64,000 nucleotides of DNA from Acidaminococcaceae bacterium (lineage in GTDB: Bacteria; Bacillota; Negativicutes; Acidaminococcales; Acidaminococcaceae), in NCBI GenBank assembly GCA_017405945.1, contig JAFQZL010000021.1, positions 17,862 through 81,861 of the forward strand. The letters are read 5' to 3'. Positions 54,455 through 63,814 of this stretch are shown piece by piece. Within the stretch, counting starts at the first letter, position 1. Each line of letters opens with the position of its first letter. Under the pieces are notes generated by a model. It ran no database searches, was not told the origin of the DNA, and saw only the letters and a program-made list of their open reading frames with translations. Both the position numbers and the translations under genes were made by a program.

Positions 54455-54489
54455 TAAAAAAGACCGGCGTTATAAACGTCGGTCTTTTT
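54455..54489. terminator. terminator after the secreted-protein gene
   Basis: AAAGACCG-CGTT pairs with AACG-CGGTCTTT around a short loop, flanked by A6 on the left and T5 on the right. It can end minus-strand transcripts of the gene at 54566-55432. Confidence 0.88.
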
Positions 54490-54565
54490 CTGTATCAGTA
54501 TTCTGTTTTCAATACATTTGCTTGAGTTCAAATTGCCCTCTGCTTACTTCAGTTTACACCTTACT

Positions 54566-55432
54566 TCAGTTTGCTCCGGCAATCGGCGGCTGCGGCCAGT
54601 TTTCAATGCTCTCGAAGCAATCCACGGACACATACTTCTTCCCATTTTCTTCCTGCACCGTGCCGAAGAAGGTTCCCCGCTGACCCAGCGGACAGTAGGT
54701 GTTGTTCATCTTCAGCGTCACCGGGGTCATGTTCTTATCCCAGAATTTCATCCAATCTGCTTTGATTGTGGCAACGTTGCGGCCCATCAGGGCAACCTTC
54801 GTTCCTGTTTCCAGATTCTTGTCGGCAAAAGCTTTCCCGTCGATCGTCTGGTAGGACGCCAGGTCTGCGTAGCTCAATCCTTTAGGATTGTTCTGCAGGA
54901 AACGTTTGTTGTCGCTGGCGATGGGGTCATGGAAGAAAGCCGGGTCACGGTCGTTTACGACTTTCTTATTACTTTCCTGGTAGACCGGGCGGGTCCTGTT
55001 CTGTGCGTCAAAGTATTCCTTGTACGGATTTACGTCACGCCAGATGACTTTTTTCACTAACAGGTAATCCCCCTGCGCATCCTTCCGCATTACTCCGATG
55101 GCGGTAAACGGTGTCCGGAACAGCAGCCGGCGGCTGTACCTGCCGAAATTGGCGCGCAGCCGTGTTCCGTTCTCAGCCTGCATCTCATATATATTGCCTG
55201 TCACAAAGTACCGGATCGGACCCTGTACCGCAATGAGCTTTTCCGTATATAACTGCGGGGACGCCACAACGTCTTCTATTGCTACTACCGGGTAGTCCTT
55301 CACCACCACCGGTTTGTCATCGCCCCGGCGCAACGCTTCTTTGGAATATTCGCCTGTTTCGTATGCAAACGCCTGCGACGCAAGTAACGCACAACCCAGC
55401 GCTGCCACAGCCAATAACTTTTTAACCAACAT
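54566..55432 (-). CDS. secreted protein of unknown function downstream of the adhesin
   Basis: 288 residues from the ATG at 55432 (AGGAGGG 9 nt upstream). A clear signal peptide (LVKKLLAVAALGCALLASQAFA) ends in AFA, a signal peptidase I site, so the mature protein is probably periplasmic or surface-exposed. The mature part has a beta-rich segment (about 50-130: VVASPQLYTEKLIAVQGPI, GNIYEMQ, RLRANFGRYSRRLLF) and a later repeat-like segment with similar spacing (GTKVALMGRNV, TLKMNNTYCPLGQRGTFFGTV), each suggestive of an OB-like barrel; two cysteines lie near the end. No family was recognised. It is 85 nt downstream of the adhesin gene with no terminator between, so the two are probably co-transcribed. 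Confidence 0.82.
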   Translation of the reverse strand: MLVKKLLAVAALGCALLASQAFAYETGEYSKEALRRGDDKPVVVKDYPVVAIEDVVASPQLYTEKLIAVQGPIRYFVTGNIYEMQAENGTRLRANFGRYSRRLLFRTPFTAIGVMRKDAQGDYLLVKKVIWRDVNPYKEYFDAQNRTRPVYQESNKKVVNDRDPAFFHDPIASDNKRFLQNNPKGLSYADLASYQTIDGKAFADKNLETGTKVALMGRNVATIKADWMKFWDKNMTPVTLKMNNTYCPLGQRGTFFGTVQEENGKKYVSVDCFESIENWPQPPIAGAN

Positions 55433-55517
55433 AATGGATATCCCTCCTGTTATCAAGTATCATCCATATCGCAAAATGTGCTATGCTTGTATGTAACCGT
55501 CCTCATGCATGTCCTTG

Positions 55518-58500
55518 TTATTCGGCCGGTTTTTCTGCTGCCTTAGCTTTAGCTGACTTAGCTTCCGCCTTTTCTTTTGCCAGCTGTTCTTTGGCAGCCT
55601 TGGCTTCCGCTTTTTCTTTTGCGATTTTTTCTTTAGCAGCCTTTTCTTGTGCTAATTTTTCTTCTTTATAGACCGGGTCCGGCTTTTCCTCTACCCGTTC
55701 CTTAATCGTACGAACACGCTGGATATGCGGCGTGCCATCCTTATGGTGGGTAATCGTATCGACGCGGATGCGATCCAGTTCCGGTGCGAACTCGGTCAGA
55801 GCCTTATCGCTCAGGCGCGCGCCGTTCTGCATCAGACGATACAGCACCGCTGCCATTTCGTAACGGGTCATGTTGCGGTTGCCCTTGAAGTAACCGTCCG
55901 GATAGCCTTCCAGTACGCCGTTGCCGGCCATGGTGGCTACATAGTCATAGGCCCAGTGGTTTTCCTCCACATCCGGGAACAGCTGAATCTTGGACAAGTC
56001 AAGCTGGTTGCCTGCTACGGCATCAGCCAGGAAGGAGTGTACATTTTCCTGATTCTTGCGCAGCTCGATGATTTCTTTTGCGGAAGAAATGCGGTTGGCG
56101 GAAATACGGTTCTTCTGACCGAACTTCCAGCTTACACCCACGTTGACCATGTTACGTCCGTCACCGATTGTACCGGCAATACTGAACATGGTGTCTTCGT
56201 TAGGACGGTAGAACGCACCGATGGCGACAGCCTGCTCGCTCTTGTAACTGCCGACGGAAGCAGCGAAATCCCACTTTTCATCCGGGTCAAAGTCCAGCGG
56301 ATGCAGGCCTGCCAGAGCCGCAGCGCCGGCACCAACCTTATCGATGCGGTTGCTCAAGTTAACGATATCCGCTGAATTGGCAACGACCTGTTGTTCTACG
56401 GCATACAATTCGGAACCGTTGATGGCATCGGTACTGCCGGGGCCTACACGACCTGCAGCCACATTGGTAATCGTGCGTTCTTCGCCCGGCTTGCCAACGC
56501 TGACGGTGCCAACAGGGCTTTCACCGGTCACGTTTGTATATTTTGTATTGGTTCCCGGAATCTCAATTTCCTTCTTGCCGTTCAAACCACCCATATGCGT
56601 GGTTTCGGATCCGCTGCCCAGTGCTACAGAGTTTGCTATGGTAGCTTTTGCACGGTTACCAATGGCAACGGAATCTTTAGCGGTAACCTCGGAGTTGCTG
56701 CCGGCAATAATACCGCCCTGTCCGGAAATCTTGCTCTTGTTACCCATGATAAAGCCTTCGTTGGCATCTTTTTCAACTCTGCTGTTATTACCGACAACGT
56801 AAGAATTGTTTCCGTTTACAATGTTCGGATCACCAAAAGCACCGGAGTTCTCACCTGATACTTTGTTCCCGACACCGATGGCGATGGAATTGTTGCCGGT
56901 TATTTCATTTTCATTACCAAGGGCAAAGCCGGTTACGTTTCCCTTGTCGGTATCTGCCGTCAATTCTTTGGTATCACCGGGTTTAGTTACGGAACCGATG
57001 ATGTTTTTAGTACCGATACCGATGGAATTATTGCCGGACACCGCGTTCTGCATGCCCAATGCTGTGCTGTTATCGCCTGTAGTTGCGTTCCTATATCCGA
57101 CTGCCGTGCTGTAATCACCGGTTGCCTGGTTAGCACCAATAGATTCATATTCTCTTGGTGCTTCCGTGTTATCGTTATCGTCTTCATCTACTTTATACAA
57201 TGACCAGCCTGCGCCCATGGCCGTACTGTATTTACCCAACGCCCGGTTGGAGTCACCGACAGCCACGCTGTGGGTGCCTTTCGCAAAGGTGCTGGCGCCG
57301 ATAGCAGTGGTGTATTCGTCAAGAGCGGTAGCCCGGTTGCCTACGGCAACTGCAGATTCCCCTTTGCTGGTATCTTTCTGATCTCCGGCAATGGCCTTGT
57401 TGCCAATGGCTACAGAGTTAAACGCATCAGCGTGTGCGTTGTTACCGTAAGCGGTAGCATTGCGCATTAGAGCCCGGGACTGGCGACCGACAGCTGTTGC
57501 ATCTTTGCCTTCTACCAATGCATCCCGGCCAATGGCGATGCCGTGCACAGCAATTTGTTTCGTATCGTCTTTCTCTGCTCCATTAACATACTCTACACGA
57601 GCATTATCACCAATGGCGATGGAATATTCTGTCCCTGCGTTGGAACTATTGCCTACTGCGATACCTGAGAATGACCAGGTTTGTGCATGGCTGCCCACTG
57701 CAACGCTGGTTCCGCCATACGCTTTAGCGGAATCGCCAATTGCAACGGCCGATGTTCCGTTGTTCCAGTCGCCACCAGCATTTTCCTGACCAGCCTCCGC
57801 CTGTGCTCCAATAGCTATACTTTGAAAACCCCTTGCATTACTGTTGGATCCGATAGCAGTCTGTGACTGACCGGTCGCTGTCGCTTGCGTTCCGATTGCA
57901 ATGTTATTGTTGCCAGATATATCTGCTCCATAAGGTAAATCCAAAGAGCTGTAAACGATTAAGGTTTTAGGTCTTCCGTTTTCTTCACCATCTTTCGGTT
58001 GATAATTTTCATCCAGTTCATAATAACACTCCCCATAATTTCCTGAAGAGTCGGTTCCCCACCCGTAATATGCGAACATCTTGTCTTCCGTTTTCACAAT
58101 TTGTCCACCATACACACGTTTGAAATAATGCTGTTTATTATTTTCATCGTTTCTGGATGTATCATAGCCTTGCTGGGCTTCTTCTTCCGTTATCTCCTGA
58201 AGAAAAGTTGCATTCATACGGCCTTTGTCGTTATCTGGAAGCTTGGCGGAGGCAGCGTAATTGCCTAATGTAACATTTCCTCTTTGTTGGGCTAAAGTAT
58301 AACTTGTGCTATTGTAATGCTCCTTATAAACACCGCCATTACTATTTATATAACTCCAGCTTTCTTCTTCAATATGGTTATCTAAATATTTAAATTGTGT
58401 ATAACTTTTATACAAGTCTTCGCCACCATAAGCTTCATAGCCCATGGTATACATATTATTAAACGCTTCCGCATCCCCCATTGGCAGCATTAAACCGACC

Positions 58501-58634
58501 ACAACCGCGCCGGCAGCCAGCAAGCATCCCACACGCCTGCCCGAACAGCCTTTGCTGTGGCTTTTCGCCAGTTCAGACGTAACAACATAACAGTTTTTAA
58601 CTTTGGACCAAATCAACTTGTAGATTCTGTTCAT
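55518..58634 (-). CDS. YadA-type trimeric autotransporter with C-terminal SLH domain
   Basis: 1038 residues. An extended signal peptide (MNRIYKLIWSKVKN..., hydrophobic core 34-57) is followed by a ~170-residue unique region, a long YadA head built of many 14-16-residue repeats of the form AIGxxAxAxGxxSxAxG (about 230-700), a neck/stalk segment and the YadA membrane anchor (about 753-842, ending GVSWKFGQ). Unlike standard YadA, the chain continues: a linker helix, one SLH domain (about 886-935, FPDVEENHWAYDYV...GYPDGYF...MTRYEMA) and a Lys/Glu/Ala-rich helical tail. It should be a surface adhesin tied to the cell wall. AAGGAGG precedes the ATG. It is divergent from a LysR gene. Confidence 0.93.
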   Translation of the reverse strand: MNRIYKLIWSKVKNCYVVTSELAKSHSKGCSGRRVGCLLAAGAVVVGLMLPMGDAEAFNNMYTMGYEAYGGEDLYKSYTQFKYLDNHIEEESWSYINSNGGVYKEHYNSTSYTLAQQRGNVTLGNYAASAKLPDNDKGRMNATFLQEITEEEAQQGYDTSRNDENNKQHYFKRVYGGQIVKTEDKMFAYYGWGTDSSGNYGECYYELDENYQPKDGEENGRPKTLIVYSSLDLPYGADISGNNNIAIGTQATATGQSQTAIGSNSNARGFQSIAIGAQAEAGQENAGGDWNNGTSAVAIGDSAKAYGGTSVAVGSHAQTWSFSGIAVGNSSNAGTEYSIAIGDNARVEYVNGAEKDDTKQIAVHGIAIGRDALVEGKDATAVGRQSRALMRNATAYGNNAHADAFNSVAIGNKAIAGDQKDTSKGESAVAVGNRATALDEYTTAIGASTFAKGTHSVAVGDSNRALGKYSTAMGAGWSLYKVDEDDNDNTEAPREYESIGANQATGDYSTAVGYRNATTGDNSTALGMQNAVSGNNSIGIGTKNIIGSVTKPGDTKELTADTDKGNVTGFALGNENEITGNNSIAIGVGNKVSGENSGAFGDPNIVNGNNSYVVGNNSRVEKDANEGFIMGNKSKISGQGGIIAGSNSEVTAKDSVAIGNRAKATIANSVALGSGSETTHMGGLNGKKEIEIPGTNTKYTNVTGESPVGTVSVGKPGEERTITNVAAGRVGPGSTDAINGSELYAVEQQVVANSADIVNLSNRIDKVGAGAAALAGLHPLDFDPDEKWDFAASVGSYKSEQAVAIGAFYRPNEDTMFSIAGTIGDGRNMVNVGVSWKFGQKNRISANRISSAKEIIELRKNQENVHSFLADAVAGNQLDLSKIQLFPDVEENHWAYDYVATMAGNGVLEGYPDGYFKGNRNMTRYEMAAVLYRLMQNGARLSDKALTEFAPELDRIRVDTITHHKDGTPHIQRVRTIKERVEEKPDPVYKEEKLAQEKAAKEKIAKEKAEAKAAKEQLAKEKAEAKSAKAKAAEKPAE

Positions 58635-58736
58635 AAGGATCCTCCTTATCAGGATAATATAATTATGACTTACTTCCCGTAAATCTCAGCTGCCATTCAT
58701 TTGTTCTTAATTAATCATGGAATGCAAAGCAATATA

Positions 58737-58763
58737 GTATCTGTCGTTAAAAACGACAGATAC
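58737..58763. repeat. 12-bp perfect inverted repeat upstream of the adhesin
   Basis: GTATCTGTCGTT (58737-58748) and AACGACAGATAC (58752-58763) are separated by 3 nt. No T-tract follows on either strand, so it is a leader hairpin or an operator and not a terminator. Confidence 0.8.
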
Positions 58764-58831
58764 AGATTTATCGCTCTGGAAAGGATTATGAAAAATTAAT
58801 TATGTTTTGATATTTACATGCTAATACACTT

Positions 58832-58845
58832 TTAGTTTAAACTAA
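58832..58845. promoter_or_regulatory. palindrome, candidate LysR-type operator
   Basis: TTAGTTTAAACTAA is a perfect 14-bp palindrome containing a T-N11-A pattern, about midway between the adhesin and the divergent LysR gene. Confidence 0.4.
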
Positions 58846-58950
58846 TATCTTAATGGAGAATATGACAAAAACCATAACAATGGTGTAAGAGAACATTACG
58901 GGTAACCAAGAACTTACTAAATATTAATTAAAAACCAACATTTATTTAGA

Positions 58951-58978
58951 TTCACAAATATGATAAAATAAGTATATT
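58951..58978 (+). promoter_or_regulatory. possible LysR gene promoter
   Basis: TTCACA (58951-58956) and TATATT (58973-58978) with a 16-bp spacer, in an AT-rich stretch where chance matches are common. Confidence 0.3.
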
Positions 58979-59040
58979 TAATACTATATTTTTCTGTTTT
59001 TTCGAAACAATACAACAATAATGAAGATGGTGGTCATATT

Positions 59041-59943
59041 ATGATTAGTTCTCAGATATTCAGGAGATTGCTGCAAATTGCCCAATGCGGCAGTCTGACA
59101 AAAGCGGCAGATATTCTTTTTATCTCAAGACCCGCTCTGGTCCAGCAGGTCAAAGCCGCAGAGGCGAAGCTGGGATTTACCGTTTTTGACAGAAGCTCAA
59201 AAGGTGTTACTCTGACTCCTGTAGGAAAAGTGTTCCTGGAAGAAGGGGAACCGATTATTAATAATTACGAGCAGCTTTACCGGAAATGCCGGGATATGAC
59301 GGATCAGATGCCGAAATCCGTCGTCATCGGGACGCTCCCGGAAATTTATTCCCCCCTGCTGTTTAACGTTTGCAGGAAGTACAGGCTAAATTTTCCGGAT
59401 GTCATCATTGTGTTAAAACAAGAAGCATTCCCGGACTATTTTTCGGCATTTCAGGCGGGCGATTTTGATATCACTTCTGACTACATGTTTAACTTTGCAC
59501 AGGGTTTTGTTGAGACCCCTGCTACAGAAGTCGTTTCCTTAAAACCCTGTCAGTTAAATATTTGTGTTCCAAAAAGCAACCCGTTAGCCAGCATGAAAAT
59601 GGTGGCCATTAAACAACTGCGGGGTTGCAAGTTGATGATACACACCCGCGGTCTCTCCAAAGCTGACGATATGCTGCGTGATTACCTGGAAACGCACGAA
59701 CCGTCTATTACGATCATTGACCATCCCTATTCCAGCCATGAGCTTTTAGTAAAAACTGAAATGGATAATGCCATACTTGTCTGTGTCAGGCAGTATTGTT
59801 TTGATATACCGAACTTCACGCACGTTCCCATGGATTGGGATTTTCCCGTTGAACGGGGCATTATTTACCGGAAAGACTGCCGGCCGGAAGTTAAAGATTT
59901 TATCGACCTGCTTAAGCATGAGATTGAAAAGAATGACCTGTAA
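59041..59943 (+). CDS. LysR family transcriptional regulator
   Basis: 300 residues. The N-terminal winged HTH (3-62) has the family pattern RRLLQIAQCGSLTKAADILFISRPALVQQVKAAEAKLGFTVFDR. The effector-binding domain follows (about 90-290: VIGTLPEIYSPLLF, DITSDYM). The ligand is unknown. It is transcribed away from the adhesin gene across a 406-bp AT-rich gap with two inverted repeats, the usual LysR layout, so it likely controls the adhesin. It ends at a bidirectional terminator. Confidence 0.93.
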   Translation: MISSQIFRRLLQIAQCGSLTKAADILFISRPALVQQVKAAEAKLGFTVFDRSSKGVTLTPVGKVFLEEGEPIINNYEQLYRKCRDMTDQMPKSVVIGTLPEIYSPLLFNVCRKYRLNFPDVIIVLKQEAFPDYFSAFQAGDFDITSDYMFNFAQGFVETPATEVVSLKPCQLNICVPKSNPLASMKMVAIKQLRGCKLMIHTRGLSKADDMLRDYLETHEPSITIIDHPYSSHELLVKTEMDNAILVCVRQYCFDIPNFTHVPMDWDFPVERGIIYRKDCRPEVKDFIDLLKHEIEKNDL

Positions 59944-59974
59944 CGCTTTCTTCTTTCAGACAAGGTAATATAAT

Positions 59975-60038
59975 AAAAAACCTCCTGTGATTCTGTGTGG
60001 CAGTCAGCCCACATCCGTTTATCACAGGAGGTTTTCTG
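59975..60038. terminator. terminator of the LysR gene
   Basis: A 12-bp stem, AACCTCCTGTGA (59979-59990) with TCACAGGAGGTT (60022-60033), encloses a smaller hairpin. A6 lies on one side and a T-rich tract on the other. Confidence 0.85.
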
Positions 60039-60178
60039 TTTTTCGCGCAAAGCCCCCATGACCCCACTCTCAGACAGTTTGAATTGTCTGTCTGCGGTTA
60101 CGCTTACTGATACAAACAAACTGTCTATCTTATATTAATGAGTGCGTAGGGTCTAACCCCAGTAACCATGCGGCTTTA
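60039..60178. other. noncoding gap between two terminators
   Basis: No ORF with a binding site was seen. It contains a short inverted repeat (CAGACA at 60071-60076 with TGTCTG at 60085-60090) of unknown meaning. Confidence 0.4.
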
Positions 60179-60211
60179 CAAAAAAAATCCGGGTGTTTTT
60201 TCCCCCGGATT
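60179..60211 (-). terminator. terminator of the M16C peptidase gene
   Basis: Minus strand AATCCGGG (60211-60204) pairs with CCCGGATT (60193-60186), followed by TTTTTT. It lies ~115 nt after the stop codon. Confidence 0.85.
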
Positions 60212-60324
60212 GTATGTTGCTTCTTAATTAAATATGGCGGTGAAAGCAGTTTTTTGCCGACTCACCGCCAGTTAAACGCGCATTTATTTCTAATTTTGCT
60301 TCCTGTACAGTCTTTCTTGTTATT

Positions 60325-63243
60325 TCACTGTTTCAGCGTTCTGTTGAACTCTTCTTTGTTTTCTTCAATAGCCTGCTGTCCCCCGACGACGCAGAGGTAA
60401 TTGTCCGCCAGCACGTCACGGATCATCTTTGCCAGGGCTTTGATATCCGCCAGTGTTACATCAAGAATCTCATTCCGCGTCTTCTGCCGGTCGGCATCGG
60501 AAACGGCCAGCAGTTCCTGCAGGGCTGCCCGGGACACTTTCAGGGAGTTGGTCAGGGGCACGTCCACCCCGCTCATGGTACCGATGACGTATTTGGTCAT
60601 CTCCCGGTCGGTCAGTTCCAGTTTTTCAAGCCAGTCCGGCAAGGCGCGGAAGGCTTCCAGGCTGTTCTTCAGCTGCGGATCCCGGTAGGTGGAAAAATAC
60701 ATGACGCCGTTCCGGTCGAACACGGCGTTGGCGCCGTAGGCCCCGCCCTGTACCCGGATTTTCGTCCACAGATATTCATACCGCAACATGGTAGCCAGCA
60801 CCAGCATGCTTCCGTTATATTGATAACCGTGTTTGCGGTAATCGCCGCCGGCCAGCACGTACTGCACCTTGCCCGGTGTGATGATGGCCTCGTTCTTTTC
60901 CGGCTGCGGGAGAGTCTTTGCTTCTTTCCCACCAGCCACACTTTCTGCCGGCAGTACTGCTGCAAAGTCCAGCGCCATCCGGCGCACTTCGGCCCGGTCC
61001 GCTTCATCACAGCTGTAGCTTAACAGATACTGGTCTTTATTGAAGAATACGGACAGCAGTTTTTGCAGGTTCGCAATAACCGTATCCGCTTCTTTTTCAA
61101 AATCTTCCGCCAGTCGTTTTACAAACTGGTAGTAACTGTAATAATCCTGCTCCGTTACACGGGCTTTAGCGGAAAAATACGAAGCGAGCCGCACCGCCGC
61201 AACCGTCTGCCCTTTGGCAAAAAACGTATTATCCCAGTCGGTTTTCACCTGGTCGATCAGTTCTTTCAGCCGTGCTTTGTCGGTAAACCGGGTGTGCAGC
61301 GTCATGGCCTTCAGGATTTTGAACAACTCCAGAAGTTTGGCCGTCAGGCATTTCGCCGCCAGGGAAAACTTCACCGTATAGTCGTTGCAGTCGCTGTTCC
61401 GGCTTAACGCTTCCATCTGGAAAGAGATGCCGCCGGTGTACATGTCCGTATATTTTGCCAGGTCCGCGTAGGAATACTCATCTGTGTTCAGTTTGCCCAG
61501 CACATCGCTGAGGAGGTTGCAGTATGGCAGCAGTACCGGGTCAATGCCGGTCATATCGAAATGCCAGTTCAGGTAGGTAACTTTGTTGGTCGGCAGGGCC
61601 TGGTACAGCAGGGTTCCCCCTTCCACCGTTTCTTTCTCTACGGTCAGCTTTTCCGTTTCCCGCCGGATATCCTTCCGCTCCAGCAAGGGAATGGATGCCA
61701 GATCTTCTTCCGGGTCCGGCGCGGCCTGCCGTTCATGGAGTTCCGCGCATTCCGCGGCGTACCGTTCCAGTTCGCTGCGTTTCGTCTTCTCTTTTACCGC
61801 GGCCAGTTTTTCCGCTAGTTCCGCCTGTTCCTTTTCCTCTTTGCCCTCTTCCGGGGCCAGGGTCAGGATGACCCGGTGGGTATTGTCCAGCAAGTTGGTC
61901 TCGATCAGCGTTTCATAATAGTTGGTATGTACGGCGTCACGAAGTTCCTGCAGCAACGGTTCATATTGCAGGCTGCTGACCGGGTCGATGTCGTAAATCC
62001 AGGAATCCAGTACGGACAGGCCGTAGATCAGTCCTTTGGGATAGGTTCCGAAATCCGCTTCCCGCAGTTTGAACTCCGCGCTGTTCAGGGACGCTTCCAG
62101 CAGCTCCTTGTCGATGCCTTCCATGGAAATCTTCTGCAGGTTATGATACAGCGCTTTCACAAAGGCATCTTTCTGTCCCGGTTCGCTGCCGCTGGCGCGG
62201 ACGGAAAAAATGTTCTGCAGCATGCTGCCGCTCATACTGCCGGAAATATCTTTGGCAACGCCTGCGTCCAGCAGGGCCCGGCGCAACGGCGCCCCTTCCG
62301 ATTCCAGCAGCACATTTTCCAGCAGGCGCAGGGCCATGATGGTCTTCTGGTCCCGCATGTCCCCCGCCACGATCTGTACTTCGTGGAAGGTCATACCTTC
62401 TGTGGGAGACCCTTCCGGCACCGGATAGGTTCCGTCGAACTCCGCTGTTTTGGCCAGGGGGTTCTGCAGCGGGATTTCGGAATGCACATTTCCTGTTTTC
62501 GGGAAGTCTTTCAGATAACTGTCCAGATGGGCCAGCGTTTTTTCAATATCCATATCCCCATACAGGTAGATATAGGAATTCTCCGGGCTGTAATATGTCT
62601 TGTGGAAACGGGTAAAGGCTTCCTGGGTCAGTTCCGGAATGGCGGAAGGCAGACCGCCCGATTCAAAACGGTAGGTCGTGTCCGGGAACAGGATCTTTTT
62701 TCCGTAGTATTCAAGAAAAGCGTCCGGAGCGGAATACGCGCCTTTCATTTCGTTGTACACAACGCCGTTGTACTGCAGCGGGTCGCCGGCGCTTTCCAGT
62801 TCGTAGTGCCAGCCTTCCTGCTTCAGGGTAAACTTGTTTTCATAAATCAGCGGATAGAACACCGCGTCCAGGTACACGTCCATCAGGTTGCGGAAATCCT
62901 TGTCGTTGCGGCTGGCCACCGGGTACACGGTCTTGTCCGGGTACGTCATGGCGTTTAAAAAGGTATTCAGGGAGCCCTTCACCAGTTCCACAAACGGCTC
63001 CTTCAGATGATACTTCCGGGAACCGCACAGGACGGAATGCTCGAGGATGTGGGCCACGCCGCTGTCATCGGAAGGCGGCGTGCGGAAGCCGATGGTAAAC
63101 ACCTTGTTATCGTCGTCATTGGCCAGATAGAATAGACGGGCGCCGCTCACCACATGCTCCATGAGGTACGCCGCAGAGTTTACTTCTTTAATGAATTCTT
63201 TTTTACAAACGCGGAATCCGCTGTATTGTTTTCCTGTTTCCAC
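60325..63243 (-). CDS. M16C zinc metallopeptidase (presequence protease/insulinase-like)
   Basis: 972 residues from the GTG at 63243, preceded by AAAGGAG 8 nt upstream; the open frame to 63366 is rejected because the predicted promoter overlaps it. The zinc motif HILEH (65-69, inverted HxxEH) is followed by the family segment CGSRKYHLKEPFVELVKGS and a distal glutamate region (YNEMKGAYS). The M16C_assoc domain lies about 450-700, with an inactive second M16 repeat to the C-terminus. Length and order match PreP/Cym1/falcilysin-type peptidases, which degrade short unfolded peptides in the cytosol or an organelle. Monocistronic. Confidence 0.94.
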   Translation of the reverse strand: METGKQYSGFRVCKKEFIKEVNSAAYLMEHVVSGARLFYLANDDDNKVFTIGFRTPPSDDSGVAHILEHSVLCGSRKYHLKEPFVELVKGSLNTFLNAMTYPDKTVYPVASRNDKDFRNLMDVYLDAVFYPLIYENKFTLKQEGWHYELESAGDPLQYNGVVYNEMKGAYSAPDAFLEYYGKKILFPDTTYRFESGGLPSAIPELTQEAFTRFHKTYYSPENSYIYLYGDMDIEKTLAHLDSYLKDFPKTGNVHSEIPLQNPLAKTAEFDGTYPVPEGSPTEGMTFHEVQIVAGDMRDQKTIMALRLLENVLLESEGAPLRRALLDAGVAKDISGSMSGSMLQNIFSVRASGSEPGQKDAFVKALYHNLQKISMEGIDKELLEASLNSAEFKLREADFGTYPKGLIYGLSVLDSWIYDIDPVSSLQYEPLLQELRDAVHTNYYETLIETNLLDNTHRVILTLAPEEGKEEKEQAELAEKLAAVKEKTKRSELERYAAECAELHERQAAPDPEEDLASIPLLERKDIRRETEKLTVEKETVEGGTLLYQALPTNKVTYLNWHFDMTGIDPVLLPYCNLLSDVLGKLNTDEYSYADLAKYTDMYTGGISFQMEALSRNSDCNDYTVKFSLAAKCLTAKLLELFKILKAMTLHTRFTDKARLKELIDQVKTDWDNTFFAKGQTVAAVRLASYFSAKARVTEQDYYSYYQFVKRLAEDFEKEADTVIANLQKLLSVFFNKDQYLLSYSCDEADRAEVRRMALDFAAVLPAESVAGGKEAKTLPQPEKNEAIITPGKVQYVLAGGDYRKHGYQYNGSMLVLATMLRYEYLWTKIRVQGGAYGANAVFDRNGVMYFSTYRDPQLKNSLEAFRALPDWLEKLELTDREMTKYVIGTMSGVDVPLTNSLKVSRAALQELLAVSDADRQKTRNEILDVTLADIKALAKMIRDVLADNYLCVVGGQQAIEENKEEFNRTLKQ

Positions 63244-63337
63244 TTTCTTTACTCCTTTGATGTAAGGAAGTACTGATCGCCCGCGCGCCTGCCGGCGCTT
63301 TTTGTATCCGTGTTTCCTTAACTGAAATCTGTGTTTC

Positions 63338-63366
63338 ATTGTACCATATTTTACACGGTAAAACAA
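63338..63366 (-). promoter_or_regulatory. predicted promoter of the M16C peptidase gene
   Basis: Minus strand TTGTTT (63366-63361) and TACAAT (63343-63338), spacer 17 bp, leader ~90 nt to the GTG. Confidence 0.65.
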
Positions 63367-63436
63367 AAGATATCACTATAAGTATGAATGCTTTTTTCAA
63401 AGAGTTCACAAAACCGGTTATTTTATATTCTTTCTA

Positions 63437-63465
63437 TTGATTTAACGGCATTTCTCATTTATAAT
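63437..63465 (+). promoter_or_regulatory. predicted promoter of the ribbon-helix-helix gene
   Basis: TTGATT (63437-63442) and TATAAT (63460-63465), spacer 17 bp. Confidence 0.65.
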
Positions 63466-63517
63466 AACAGTAAAAGGTGACATTGAACTGACATCATGCT
63501 TTTGGGAGGTATCTGCT

Positions 63518-63808
63518 ATGGCTTCTATGGAACAATACCGTTTTACATTACGCATCCATCCGCTGATCATGGAGAAAATGAAATACATCGCGGAGACAAA
63601 CGGACGCTCTGTGAATAAAGAGATTGAGCAGATTTTAAAATGGGTCATCAGCGATTACGAAAACAAACGGGGCCGCATCCATGTGGATGAACAGGACCAG
63701 CCCGGTTTCCGCGGCACCCGCACCAACAAAGAAGAACTCCGCCGCCTGGAAGAACAGGCAAAGATGCGGAACAAACCCATCAGCCCGGCTTTGTTTAAAA
63801 TTAAATAA
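63518..63808 (+). CDS. Arc-like ribbon-helix-helix DNA-binding protein
   Basis: 96 residues. The N-terminal ~50 residues match the Arc/MetJ fold: a beta strand QYRFTLRIHP, helix LIMEKMKYIAETNG, then RSVNKEIEQILKWVISDYE with the conserved SVNKEIEQIL helix. The remainder is charged and probably helical (NKEELRRLEEQAKMRNK). It should bind DNA as a dimer; targets are unknown. GGGAGGT lies 7 nt before the ATG. No toxin partner is adjacent; it stands alone between the M16C gene and rnpB, with its own promoter and terminator. Confidence 0.88.
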   Translation: MASMEQYRFTLRIHPLIMEKMKYIAETNGRSVNKEIEQILKWVISDYENKRGRIHVDEQDQPGFRGTRTNKEELRRLEEQAKMRNKPISPALFKIK

Positions 63809-63814
63809 TACTAT

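Noticed and set aside
56700..57900. Possible tandem DNA repeat or CRISPR-like array in the adhesin gene
   Set aside because: The periodicity is at the protein level (YadA head repeats); the DNA units vary and no identical direct repeats with spacers are present.
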